DNA of 64,000 nucleotides from Megasphaera vaginalis (ex Bordigoni et al. 2020) (GTDB lineage Bacteria; Bacillota; Negativicutes; Veillonellales; Megasphaeraceae), in contig NZ_OEQB01000005.1 of NCBI RefSeq assembly GCF_900240295.1, positions 62,001-126,000 on the forward strand, written 5' to 3'. Of the stretch, positions 15,592 to 23,965 are shown piece after piece. Position numbers and translations under genes: made by a program. Numbering within the stretch: the stretch's first letter is position 1; every line of letters starts with the position of its first letter. A model generated the notes under the pieces. That model was not told the DNA's origin and did not search any database. It saw nothing but the letters and a program-made list of their open reading frames with translations.

Positions 15592-16956
15592 CTACACCGA
15601 TTCCGCGCCGCTGTCCCGACGCTGCAAATAAGCGGCAATCCCAGCTGCCGCTTTCTTCCCTTCACGCATGGCGAGAACGACGGTCTGCGGCTTGTGAACG
15701 ATATCGCCGGCAGCAAAGACGCCGGGCCGGTCGGTCATGTTGGCATACGGTTCCGAAGACACGGCGATATATCCCTCATCGCTGGCATGGACGCCAAAAG
15801 TCCGTATCGCCGACAACTGCGGCCTGTTGCCGATAGCGGCGATTACCTTGTTGGCCTTAACGACGCCGAATTCACCGGTCGGCACCATCGTCGCATCTTC
15901 CAATATTTCTTGCCGCTCATATTGCAGGCCTTCGACGGTATCGACACCGATAATCGCCGTCGGATCCGAATAAAACTGGAAGTGAATGCCTTCTTCTTTG
16001 GCTTCCTCGTATTCGGACGGCAGGCACTTCATGTTTTTTTCTGCCCGCCGGTAAACGACAGTCACCTCGGCCTGAAGGCGCAAAGCCGTCCGCGCCGCAT
16101 CGATAGCCACATTGCCGGCACCGATGACCGCCACCGTATCGCCCTTCCGGATCGGAACATCGGCCAGCGTCGCTTCTCCCAACTGTACTTCCTGTACTTT
16201 TTGCAAAAACGACGCCGCGTCGACGACGCCGGGAATCGTGTAATTTTTCACGCCGAGCCCCCAGGAATCCATCGTGCCGACAGCAATGAAGACGGCGGCA
16301 AACCCGTCGGCAAAAAGATCGTCGATCGATTTGTCTTCGCCGATTTCCGTATTGTAAACGAAGGTGACGCCCAGCGCTTCCAAATGCGCCGCTTCCCGTA
16401 CGACAAATTCCTTATGCAGGCGAAAAGTCGGTATGCCGTAAAAAATCGTGCCGCCAGGCTGCGACGCCTGTTCGAACACGGTTACGCCGTACCCGGCTTT
16501 ACGCAAATCATACGCCGCCGCAAGTCCTGCGGGCCCGCTGCCGACAATCGCCACTGCAGCCGCAGCGGGATATTTTTTCTTCCCGTCGAGAAGTCCGTTA
16601 TCCAGAACCAGATCGGCGACAAATCGTTCCAATTTGCCGATCTGGATCGGCTTTTTAGCCCGATTCAGGACACATGCGCCTTCACACTGATTTTCACGGG
16701 GACACACCCGGCCGCAAATAGCGGGCAGATTGTTGCGATGATAAATGTATTCGGCAGCCGTGCCGAAATTCCCTTGTGCCAGAGCCTGAATAAACTGCGG
16801 TATTTCATTTTCGATAGGGCATCCCTGCCGGCACAGAGGCACCTTGCAATGTAAGCAACGCCTTGCTTCCGTTAATGCTTCCGGCAACGTATAATCCTGA
16901 TCGCGCATGATTTCGTCATGAAATGATGCCAACGGATTCGTAGATGTATCAGCCAT
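15592..16956 (-). CDS. GltD-like FAD/NAD(P)-dependent oxidoreductase with N-terminal iron-sulfur domain
   Basis: The 454-residue protein has the glutamate-synthase small-subunit architecture. An N-terminal 4Fe-4S domain carries CLHCKVPLCRQGCP and CGRVCPRENQCEGAC. An FAD-binding GSGPAGLAAAYDLRKAGY follows near residue 140, then a second nucleotide-binding fold (VIGAGNVAIDAARTALRL) and a C-terminal FAD contact GVFAAGDIV. It could act as GltD, or as the stand-alone GltA/SudA/NfnB-type enzyme. No GltB large subunit is adjacent, which favours the stand-alone reading. The start at 16956 is favoured by the spacing from AAAGGA; an ATG at 16962 is also possible. Its promoter overlaps the left 28-bp repeat. 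Confidence 0.87.
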   Translation of the reverse strand: MADTSTNPLASFHDEIMRDQDYTLPEALTEARRCLHCKVPLCRQGCPIENEIPQFIQALAQGNFGTAAEYIYHRNNLPAICGRVCPRENQCEGACVLNRAKKPIQIGKLERFVADLVLDNGLLDGKKKYPAAAAVAIVGSGPAGLAAAYDLRKAGYGVTVFEQASQPGGTIFYGIPTFRLHKEFVVREAAHLEALGVTFVYNTEIGEDKSIDDLFADGFAAVFIAVGTMDSWGLGVKNYTIPGVVDAASFLQKVQEVQLGEATLADVPIRKGDTVAVIGAGNVAIDAARTALRLQAEVTVVYRRAEKNMKCLPSEYEEAKEEGIHFQFYSDPTAIIGVDTVEGLQYERQEILEDATMVPTGEFGVVKANKVIAAIGNRPQLSAIRTFGVHASDEGYIAVSSEPYANMTDRPGVFAAGDIVHKPQTVVLAMREGKKAAAGIAAYLQRRDSGAESV

Positions 16957-17112
16957 TATCATTATATCCTTTCTTCGCCGTGCCGGTTTTAAGCGAAGGG
17001 AACGACTGCCGGTTTCCGGCCGCGCCTGCGCCGTCACAACGCGTGCAAAAGCCACCGCGGCCTGTCGGCACCCGTTCCCTTCGCCGGAAAGACACGGTAC
17101 CATATCTTCTTT

Positions 17113-17142
17113 ATCATATAGGTTAACACCGCATATAGTCAA
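17113..17142 (-). promoter_or_regulatory. promoter of the GltD-like gene, -35 inside the left 28-bp repeat
   Basis: TTGACT (17142-17137) with TATGAT (17118-17113, 18-base spacing) or TATATG (17120-17115, 16-base spacing) points toward the GltD-like gene on the minus strand. The -35 hexamer is the end of the 28-bp direct repeat. Confidence 0.5.
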
Positions 17143-17163
17143 GAATATTTCCGTATACGCGCC
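17136..17163 (+). repeat. 28-bp direct repeat, left copy
   Basis: The bases TAGTCAAGAATATTTCC followed by GTATACGCGCC are repeated without mismatch at 20698-20725, 3,562 bp away in the same orientation. Flanking bases differ immediately on both sides, so the identity is exactly 28 bp. The two copies bracket the adhesin gene. Confidence 0.95.
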
Positions 17164-18076
17164 ATTTACGCGTCTCCGTTGTCCGTTGTTCCTTGGGTTC
17201 CGCCGCCGCACCGTTTCTGGTCATCCCGTGACGCGCAATTTTCCGCCGGTACACGGTGAAAGCGAACTGCTTAAAACGCGCCCGGCAGACAACACCTTTC
17301 TCCGGCAGACGAAGTTTACTGCCTTGGCGTTTAGGCACTATCCTCGCGGGACCGACGTTTGCATAGCGTCTTTGCCGTTCGCCATAAAGGACGGAGAAGA
17401 GGACGGGCGTGATGGAAATCATGGGAAATACGGGGCAATTTGCATTTATTTATGATCTAAACTCATTTATATGCGATCTATTGCAAAAACAGTATCGGTA
17501 ATTTAAAAAAAAATGGGAAAACCTGTAATTTATAACAGGTCACAAATGCGACATATTTCTATACGATGGTAATAAAGAGATAGATGTTTTACGCAGGTGT
17601 TTTTCCGGGACAGCGAAAGGAGACGTGTATTTCCTTTCCCGTAAGGTAACCGTATCTTATGTTGTTTACGGAGAGGAGGCGTGTTATATGCAAAAGCACA
17701 GGAAACCAGCAGAAAAACAGCTCTTCAGGAAAAACCCGCAAAGGGAATAGCCGGCACGGGGAGCTCATCGCTGCGCTTGTACTGCCGACACTCTTTTCCG
17801 GAACCGGCAAAGGAACCGTCTGAACGGCGCCGGGAACCGTGAACAGAACGATGCGGCCAGCGCCGCAGAAGGCGCGTCTGCAATGTCGGCGCGACGGCGA
17901 AAACGAGGGGGACGCAAGCGCGACCTTCGCGTCGGATAAAGGGCAGGGCGTCCGAGTCAACACGCATGGGTGGCGGAAAAAGCAAGGCGCTGAGCAATGA
18001 AAACGCGGCTATGCAAAAAAAGGGGCCGCCAAAAATACGGAAATCGATACATAGGAAGATATGAGTAGGAGTCATC
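17164..18076 (+). pseudogene. long leader region with possible decayed adhesin fragment
   Basis: No intact gene is seen in these 913 bases. From about 17691 the plus strand begins ATG CAA AAG CAC with a ribosome-like GGAGAGGAGG upstream, but meets TAG after 20 codons. Other frames beyond it give alanine/glycine-rich stretches such as AASAAEGASAM and GDASATFASDKGQGV, similar in style to YadA head repeats. This suggests a broken earlier copy of the adhesin's 5' part. A perfect ACCTGT/ACAGGT inverted repeat lies at 17521-17540. Upstream of 17500 nothing is recognisable. Confidence 0.35.
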
Positions 18077-20437
18077 ATGACCAAGTATGGAAACACACAC
18101 AGAACCCTTTCCCTGCGCATTCTCTGCGTGCTGTTGTTAGGCACCTGCCTGTTGGGAGGACACGGCACGGTAAGCGCCATTGTTGACACCATGACTCCCA
18201 CTAATACTAATAAAAATATCAGCGTAAATACCAACAGCGGGTCGGTCGAACTCACCCTCAGCGGCTTAGCTACGGAGCCCTGGCAGACGGCCCTGGGAGA
18301 CGGCGCAGAGGCTACCGGGGGCCACGCTACCGCTATCGGAGCGGATGCAAAGGCCACAGCGCAGGGAAACACAGCCTTGGGAGACAATGCAAAGGCGGAG
18401 GGCACGAGCGCGGATGGCATGAGCGCTACGGCCATTGGCGCCGGCGCTTATGCAACCCGCGGAGGATCTTCTTTAGGGAATTACGCGTACGCCCGGGGAG
18501 ACAACAGTGTAGCTTTCGGATCTGGGGCAAAAACAGGGACAGAAAGCAGTCCCGCATCAGGAACGGAGGCCATCGCCATCGGCTACACGGCAAAGGCGCA
18601 GAAGAAATGGGCAATTGCCATCGGGAGCGGCGCAAACGCTGATGGAGAGAGCGCAACGGTTTTGGGATACAAGGCGAAAGCTAGTGGGAAGAATGCACTG
18701 GCGCTCGGATACAATGCGACAGCGAGTCTGGAGAACAGTGTGGCCATCGGCTACAATTCCTCGGTAGGCGCGGCGAATACCGTTTCCTTTGGCAGCTCTG
18801 GTGCGACCCGGCGCCTGATGTATGTGTCTGCCGGCGAATCTGATACGGATGCGGCTAATTTTGGACAGTTAATAAGATCCGCCGGTTTAAGCGGCAGCAA
18901 ATTACAATTTTACACGCAGGCGGCAAACAAAGCTTTTGAGGTAGATCTATCTTCACTGTCAGGCGCCGGCGGAGCAGTCATTGGTGGCGGCAGCGTCGCC
19001 TATACTGCGACCGGAAACGGCACCCTGAAGCTGAAGAACGGCGTCGGAAGCACCATCGCGTCCATTGCGGGCTTTACGGATAAATACACTACAGGCGTTG
19101 AACTGGTGGGAAACACGGTCACCTTCACCCGTAATGACGGCGGCACCTACAGCTTCGAGCTGCCTGCTTCCGCAGGCAGCGGCGGTATGGCTTCTCTGAA
19201 GTTTGCCGGGGACGACGGGCCGGTAATTACGAAAACGGATGGGCAGAAGATGGACATCCTCGGCGGTGCTGCACCGGCCGCCTTGTCAGAGAACAATATC
19301 GGAGTGGCGTCGGAAGACGGCGCCTTGAAAGTCAAGCTCGCCAAGGACATTCAGGGCATTTCCAGCCTCACCACCGAGAGCGGCGTGAAAATTGATGCCG
19401 CCGGACTCCATGCAGGGAATAAGAAAGTTACGGGAGTCGCAGACGGAACCGCCGATAGCGATGCCGTAAACTTTAAGCAGTTGAAAAATCTGGATAAGAA
19501 AATGACTGGCAATACTAACGCCATCGCCGCCAATAAAGCCGATATTGCCGCCAATAAAGCAGCCATCAACAGCATTAAAACGCAAGACGGCGTAGTTGCT
19601 CCCGCGGGAACGGCGAAAGCAACGGAATTTGTGAAAGGAACCACTGTCTATGATTATCTCCACGGCAATACCATTTCCCTGGGCAAAGACAGCGCGGCGA
19701 CAGGCATGAATTCCATCGCCATCGGCTTCGGCAATCAAGTAACCGGCAAGGGAAGCGGCGCCTTCGGCGATCCCACTACGATCACCGGCAATGGCAGCTA
19801 TTCGGTAGGAAACGGTAACACGATCAGCGGTGACAATACTTTCGTACTGGGTAGTAATGTGAATACCTCCGCCAAGAACGCCGTCGTTCTCGGGAATAAT
19901 TCCGAAGGCGCGGACAACGCCGTATCTGTCGGCGCGAAAGGAAGCGAACGGCAAATCAAGAACGTGGCGGACGGCACTGCCGACTCGGATGCCGTAACCG
20001 TACGCCAGTTAAATAAAGCCGCAGGGTTTGACGTGAATACCATCGACGCCGATTTGAAAGCCGCCAATAACCACATCAGCAGCCTGGACAACCGACTCAG
20101 CAAAGTAGGCGCAGGAGCCGCCGCGCTGGCAGCTCTCCATCCGATGGATCTGACAGACGACAAGTGGAGCGTGGCAGCCGGCCTGGGCCACTACAAGAAT
20201 GCGAATGCGGCAGCCGTAGGCCTGTTCTACCGTCCCAGTGAAGCCGTCCTCCTGAGCGTGGGAGGAGCCTTCGGCGGCGGAGAAAACATGCTGAACGCCG
20301 GCGTCAGCGTAGCCGTAGGAAGCGGCACGGTGAAAGGCACAAGCGGAACGATGGCCAAACGGGTGGCCGATTTGGAAGCGGACAACGAAAATCTGCGGCG
20401 AGAGTTGGAAGAAATCAAAGCGATGCTGAAGAAATAA
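18077..20437 (+). CDS. YadA-like trimeric autotransporter adhesin
   Basis: The 786-residue protein begins with an export signal (hydrophobic core at residues about 13-27, probable cleavage after VSA34). YadA-type head repeats at about 70-250 follow in short units such as ATAIGADAKA, SVAFGSGAK and ALALGYNATA, then a neck. The stalk region is beta-rich and coiled, a second set of head repeats lies near 540-620, and a final neck (ADGTADSDAVTVRQLNKA) precedes a membrane anchor at about 695-757. It would form a homotrimeric outer-membrane adhesin. Unusually, the anchor does not end the protein: 28 residues with perfect V/L/N/L/L/I/L heptads follow. The gene lies between two 28-bp direct repeats. 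Confidence 0.92.
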   Translation: MTKYGNTHRTLSLRILCVLLLGTCLLGGHGTVSAIVDTMTPTNTNKNISVNTNSGSVELTLSGLATEPWQTALGDGAEATGGHATAIGADAKATAQGNTALGDNAKAEGTSADGMSATAIGAGAYATRGGSSLGNYAYARGDNSVAFGSGAKTGTESSPASGTEAIAIGYTAKAQKKWAIAIGSGANADGESATVLGYKAKASGKNALALGYNATASLENSVAIGYNSSVGAANTVSFGSSGATRRLMYVSAGESDTDAANFGQLIRSAGLSGSKLQFYTQAANKAFEVDLSSLSGAGGAVIGGGSVAYTATGNGTLKLKNGVGSTIASIAGFTDKYTTGVELVGNTVTFTRNDGGTYSFELPASAGSGGMASLKFAGDDGPVITKTDGQKMDILGGAAPAALSENNIGVASEDGALKVKLAKDIQGISSLTTESGVKIDAAGLHAGNKKVTGVADGTADSDAVNFKQLKNLDKKMTGNTNAIAANKADIAANKAAINSIKTQDGVVAPAGTAKATEFVKGTTVYDYLHGNTISLGKDSAATGMNSIAIGFGNQVTGKGSGAFGDPTTITGNGSYSVGNGNTISGDNTFVLGSNVNTSAKNAVVLGNNSEGADNAVSVGAKGSERQIKNVADGTADSDAVTVRQLNKAAGFDVNTIDADLKAANNHISSLDNRLSKVGAGAAALAALHPMDLTDDKWSVAAGLGHYKNANAAAVGLFYRPSEAVLLSVGGAFGGGENMLNAGVSVAVGSGTVKGTSGTMAKRVADLEADNENLRRELEEIKAMLKK

Positions 20438-20520
20438 GAATCTATTTGCAGAAGAAAAAAAGGGGCAAAGCCTCTGATCTGCACCTGTTTCATTGAACGA
20501 ATTATGTAAACGATTCCTCG

Positions 20521-20557
20521 GGCCTGCGTTCGATATGCTATCGGACGCAGGCCTTTT
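20521..20557 (+). terminator. intrinsic terminator after the adhesin gene
   Basis: A long stem (GGCCTGCGT...ACGCAGGCC with CGATA/TATCG continuing inward) is followed by TTTT. It lies 84 bases past the adhesin stop codon. Confidence 0.75.
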
Positions 20558-20697
20558 CGGCCGCCCGAGCGCAATGACGATATCCGCTTGCCGTCAGGCA
20601 CGCCGGTCATGGCTTTATCCGCCAACGGAGATAGGGCCGCACGGAAGCCGGAGATTTCTTCACGCGGAATGCTTGCTTTCATAGGCAGTACCGCTCC

Positions 20698-20725
20698 TAG
20701 TCAAGAATATTTCCGTATACGCGCC
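20698..20725 (+). repeat. 28-bp direct repeat, right copy
   Basis: This is an exact copy of 17136-17163. Just below it on the minus strand, AGGAGCGG and an ATG at 20682 open about 45 codons (MKASIPREEISGFRAALS...) that do not continue into recognised protein, a possible remnant gene start inside the bracketed segment. Confidence 0.95.
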
Positions 20726-20801
20726 TGAAGGCGGAATATGACAACGTTGCGCGTAACCGTTCTCTCTTCAATTCCCCGTCGATTTTCAGCCAAAAAACCC
20801 A

Positions 20802-20856
20802 TTGCTATTTTGCTGAATTTCCCTATAATAAAAAGTATATGAAATTACTATACTTT
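20802..20856 (+). promoter_or_regulatory. promoter and operator-like palindrome for the flavodoxin lipoprotein operon
   Basis: TTGCTA (20802-20807) and TATAAT (20824-20829) are spaced by 16 bases. Immediately downstream, AAAGTATA (20832-20839) and TATACTTT (20849-20856) form a perfect inverted repeat covering the expected transcription start, the usual site of a repressor operator. Confidence 0.6.
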
Positions 20857-20881
20857 AGCAAATATACAAGGAGATGTTGTT

Positions 20882-21481
20882 ATGCGTAAATTACTCGTAT
20901 TCGCCTTTTCCCTTTGCCTGCTGGTCCTTTTCGCCGGCTGTGGCAATAACGAGGGGCAGCAAAAGCAGGCGGCAAATGACGTTCCGCTGCAGGGCAAAAC
21001 ATTGGTCGTCTATTTTTCCAACACCGGTCATACGAAAGCGTTGGCTGAGAAAGCTGCCGAAATTCTGCATGCCGACACGTACGAAATCCAGCCGGAAATT
21101 CCTTATACGGCAGAAGATCTCGACTACAACGACGAATCGCATCGCGCGACGAAAGAACAGCGCGATGATACGTTCCGCCCGGCAATAAAAAGCCCAAAAA
21201 TCGACAATTTCGCGCAGTACAAGAATATTGTCTTAGCTTACCCGATTTGGTGGGAACAGGCGCCGCGCATCGTAGACGCTTTTGTTGAAAGCTATGACTG
21301 GTCGGACAAAACCATCATTCCCATGTCAACTTCAGAAGGCAGTGAAATCGGGACAAGCGCGGATTATTTGAAGACGTTGGCTAAGGACAAAGGCACTTGG
21401 AAAGCCGGCAAAAACTTCGGCGACGGTTCCGTCAGCAAAGAAGATCTGGCCAAATGGCTGGCTGAAACGACAGCCAAATAA
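20882..21481 (+). CDS. flavodoxin-like lipoprotein
   Basis: The 199-residue protein has a lipoprotein signal ending LVLFAGC (Cys 20) and then a flavodoxin fold. The FMN phosphate loop VVYFSNTGHTKALAEKAA, a YPIWWEQAPRIVDAFVESYDW segment and the MSTSEGSEIGTS loop match the flavodoxin_4 group. It would be an FMN protein anchored outside the cytoplasm. AAGGAG precedes the start. The next gene, a DUF4405 membrane protein, follows after 11 bases, suggesting a membrane-to-flavodoxin electron path. The redox partner is unknown. Confidence 0.88.
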   Translation: MRKLLVFAFSLCLLVLFAGCGNNEGQQKQAANDVPLQGKTLVVYFSNTGHTKALAEKAAEILHADTYEIQPEIPYTAEDLDYNDESHRATKEQRDDTFRPAIKSPKIDNFAQYKNIVLAYPIWWEQAPRIVDAFVESYDWSDKTIIPMSTSEGSEIGTSADYLKTLAKDKGTWKAGKNFGDGSVSKEDLAKWLAETTAK

Positions 21482-21492
21482 GCGTTCGAAAA

Positions 21493-22155
21493 ATGAAAAA
21501 GCGAAATATCCTTTCTTCCCTATTGCTTGTTTCTTTTCTCATAACCTTCTGTTACCGCCTCTTACCGCCCATCGTTCATGAGATTACGGGCGTCGCCTTA
21601 GTCGTACTGACAGGCATGCATCTTTATTTCAATCGAAGCTGGCTCCGTTCTTTGGCCAAAGGACGCTATACGGCGAGACGTGTCCTCACGCTGACCGTCA
21701 ATGCCGCGCTGCTTTCCTGCTTCATCGCCATCGTCGTTACGGGAACGATCATTTCCCATCATTTGTTTACGGGAGTCTATCCGTTATCGCTGGCAAGAAA
21801 CTTGACAATACATCAACTTCACGTTTCTCGCCCTTATATGATGCTCATTCTGATCGGTATCCATCTCGGCCTGCATTGGCCCATGATCTGGCAGCAGTTG
21901 AAAACGCGCATGCATCTCGCTAACGAAGGCATCTGTCGTATTGCCGGTTATCTGGCTGTTGTCGCCTTCATAGCCCTCGGCGGCTGCAGCATATCGCTGA
22001 ACCAGATCGCCGGGCGCATAATGGGCAAACACGTCTTCACGACGCCTGCCATCGGGTACGGTCTCGGCGTCTTTATTGCGTTGCTGCTGGCGTTTATCGC
22101 CATGAACGCCGTAATCGGTTACGCCTTGCATAAGGCTTTGTCCAAAAAGGCATGA
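21493..22155 (+). CDS. DUF4405-type membrane protein (possible cytochrome b-like)
   Basis: The 220-residue protein has six hydrophobic helices. Histidines lie in or near membrane segments: VHEITGVALVVLTGMHLYF, IHQLHVSRPYMMLILIGIHLGLHW. DUF4405 proteins resemble cytochrome b561 or flavocytochrome membrane domains, and these histidines could bind haem; that is inferred. A cysteine lies in the fifth segment (GGCSIS). It is paired with the flavodoxin-like lipoprotein upstream and ends at a strong terminator. Confidence 0.8.
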   Translation: MKKRNILSSLLLVSFLITFCYRLLPPIVHEITGVALVVLTGMHLYFNRSWLRSLAKGRYTARRVLTLTVNAALLSCFIAIVVTGTIISHHLFTGVYPLSLARNLTIHQLHVSRPYMMLILIGIHLGLHWPMIWQQLKTRMHLANEGICRIAGYLAVVAFIALGGCSISLNQIAGRIMGKHVFTTPAIGYGLGVFIALLLAFIAMNAVIGYALHKALSKKA

Positions 22156-22188
22156 CCCTTTGCCTGACACAACATAGGAGAACCATTT

Positions 22189-22233
22189 GCGAAAGACCGG
22201 CGATCGGTAAAATACCGATCGCCGGTCTTTCGC
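22189..22233 (+). terminator. hairpin terminator with perfect 20-bp arms
   Basis: GCGAAAGACCGGCGATCGGT (22189-22208) and its exact complement (22214-22233) enclose an AAAAT loop, 33 bases past the DUF4405 stop. Only TTT lies within the second arm, so it is a strong hairpin with a short T-run. Confidence 0.7.
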
Positions 22234-22615
22234 TCGTCCTTACAATGCGCAGCGGGCAGCCTGTACAGCGGTGGTAAGCGCCTGGGCTGCCGCTACGCCG
22301 TCCGCCTCGACCCACCTCCCCCGTTCCGACTACCCCTCTCCCCGGGTCTGCCTATCTGCAATAAAACGCCTTTAACGTATCTCGCCCAACCAACAGCCTG
22401 ATGCGAATCTATCGAAAAGACTGCTTTGACAAAATAGAATCGGCCTATTCCGGACATAGCGTAATCCGTCACATCCGGGACAGACCAATGGGCCGTTATT
22501 ATTTAAAAAGACATTTGTTTGCGTTCATTGAACAATACAACGTTTTCCTTTATACTGGTAAAGACACTGTTCTCAAATAGTGATCAGATTATTTATCAGA
22601 GGGGGATGTACTAAC
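22234..22615. other. intergenic region before brnQ
   Basis: There is no intact gene. On the minus strand about 23 codons ending at 22239 read VEADGVAAAQALTTAVQAARCAL and then stop, possibly the tail of a lost gene. The last 100 bases are AT-rich and should contain the brnQ promoter, but no confident hexamer pair was found. Confidence 0.4.
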
Positions 22616-23962
22616 ATGTCAACACATTCAGGTTTCAACGCATTCATCATCGGCTTTGCCATGTTCGCCGTTTTCTTCGGCGCCGGCAATCTCGTTTTCC
22701 CGCCGCTCATCGGCCTTATGTCGGGAAGTTCCTGGGGCGTTTCCATTGTCGCCTTATCCATTTCGGCCATATTATTTCCCATCGCAACGATTATTGCCGT
22801 CGACAATATGGGCGGTACCTTAAGCGGTATCTGCGCCCCCGTAGCCAAATGGTTCACGAAAGCGTACATGATTTTATGGATTGTTTTTATCATGACCTGC
22901 GGCGTGCCGCGCCAGGCAGGCGTCGGCATCGAAAGCGGTATCCTCAGCATGTTCCCGACGGCACAGGGAAATGATACGATCCGCATTGCTTTGCTTGTTT
23001 TCTATTTTCTTGTCGTCATCGCCTTAACCTTACGCCCGTCAAAAATTGTCGACATTGTCGGTCAATACCTGACTCCGTTTCTGTTAATCTGCCTGGTCGT
23101 CATGATCGTCATCGCCATTGCACAGCCTCTCGGCACACCGTTGGCGCCGCAAATCGATAATGTGTTTGCCTATTCTTTTCTGCAAGGCTATCAAACCGGT
23201 GACGTTGCCGTCGGCATTGCCATCGCAGCAATGTTCATTGCTTCGATCAAGGATAAAGGGTATACGGATACGGCATCTCGCCACAAGATGACCTTAAAGG
23301 CCGCCGGCATCGCCTTTATCGGTCTGCTCATCGTTTACGGCGGTCTGCTCTACTTAGGCGCCACCGGCTCTTCTCTGTTCGACAGCAAAATGGATCAGAC
23401 AGCCTTGCTGAACGGCCTCGTCCATTCGCTGACCGGTTCTCTCGGCAACGTTATTTTAGGGCTCGGCATCTTTCTGGCGTGTCTGACGACAACGCTCGGC
23501 GTCGGTTCAACCATTGCCAACTTGACTGTTGAACTGACAAACGGCGGCATCCGTTTTCGTCCGGCCATGTTTACGGTCTGCCTCTTGGGATTTTTGATGG
23601 CTTGTGCCGGCGTACAGGACATTATCCGCTACACGTTCTGGATTTTCATCACTATTTATCCGATTTCTATCGTCCTCATGCTCCTCGGCGTCTTCCATAA
23701 CATGGTTCCCAACCACGGGGCCTGGAAAGGCGCCGTCACCATGTCGACGATAATCGGTCTCTACGAAGGGATGGCGCAGCTGAATAAGAGCCATATCACC
23801 GACTTACCCTTAGATACCCTGCAAGCCTTCTACGCTGCCTTGCCTTTTGCCGATAACGGGTTTGCCTGGTTTGTCCCGACGGCGATCGGCTTTATTATCG
23901 GCGCGTTGATTGTAAAGGCAACAGGCGGCAAAGCCTACCCCATGCTGTCAGATAAGCGCTGA
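22616..23962 (+). CDS. brnQ: branched-chain amino acid transport system II carrier protein
   Basis: The 448-residue protein has twelve predicted helices and the LIVCS-family features: an N-terminal GFAMFAVFFGAGNLVFPPLIGLMSG, ALTLRPSKIVDIVGQYLTPFLL, and FLACLTTTLGVGSTIANL. It imports leucine, isoleucine and valine with sodium or protons. The ATG at 22616 is preceded by GAGGGGGAT; a longer frame to 22580 has no ribosome site. It is convergent with the alpha/beta hydrolase gene with a three-base gap. Confidence 0.93.
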   Translation: MSTHSGFNAFIIGFAMFAVFFGAGNLVFPPLIGLMSGSSWGVSIVALSISAILFPIATIIAVDNMGGTLSGICAPVAKWFTKAYMILWIVFIMTCGVPRQAGVGIESGILSMFPTAQGNDTIRIALLVFYFLVVIALTLRPSKIVDIVGQYLTPFLLICLVVMIVIAIAQPLGTPLAPQIDNVFAYSFLQGYQTGDVAVGIAIAAMFIASIKDKGYTDTASRHKMTLKAAGIAFIGLLIVYGGLLYLGATGSSLFDSKMDQTALLNGLVHSLTGSLGNVILGLGIFLACLTTTLGVGSTIANLTVELTNGGIRFRPAMFTVCLLGFLMACAGVQDIIRYTFWIFITIYPISIVLMLLGVFHNMVPNHGAWKGAVTMSTIIGLYEGMAQLNKSHITDLPLDTLQAFYAALPFADNGFAWFVPTAIGFIIGALIVKATGGKAYPMLSDKR

Positions 23963-23965
23963 CCG

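Noticed and set aside
15574-16854. 426-codon plus-strand open frame
   Set aside because: It is antisense to the GltD-like gene, whose motifs are unmistakable; high-GC codon use leaves long shadows.
17725-18435. Long minus-strand open frame across the adhesin start
   Set aside because: It is antisense to the adhesin head repeats, rich in alanine and proline, and has no start signals.
18286-18800. Short repeated units as a CRISPR or satellite array
   Set aside because: They are in-frame, diverged YadA head repeats within one coding sequence.
17136-20725. 28-bp repeats as prophage or integrative-element attachment sites
   Set aside because: There is no integrase, excisionase or tRNA target at either end, so only recombination between repeats is proposed.
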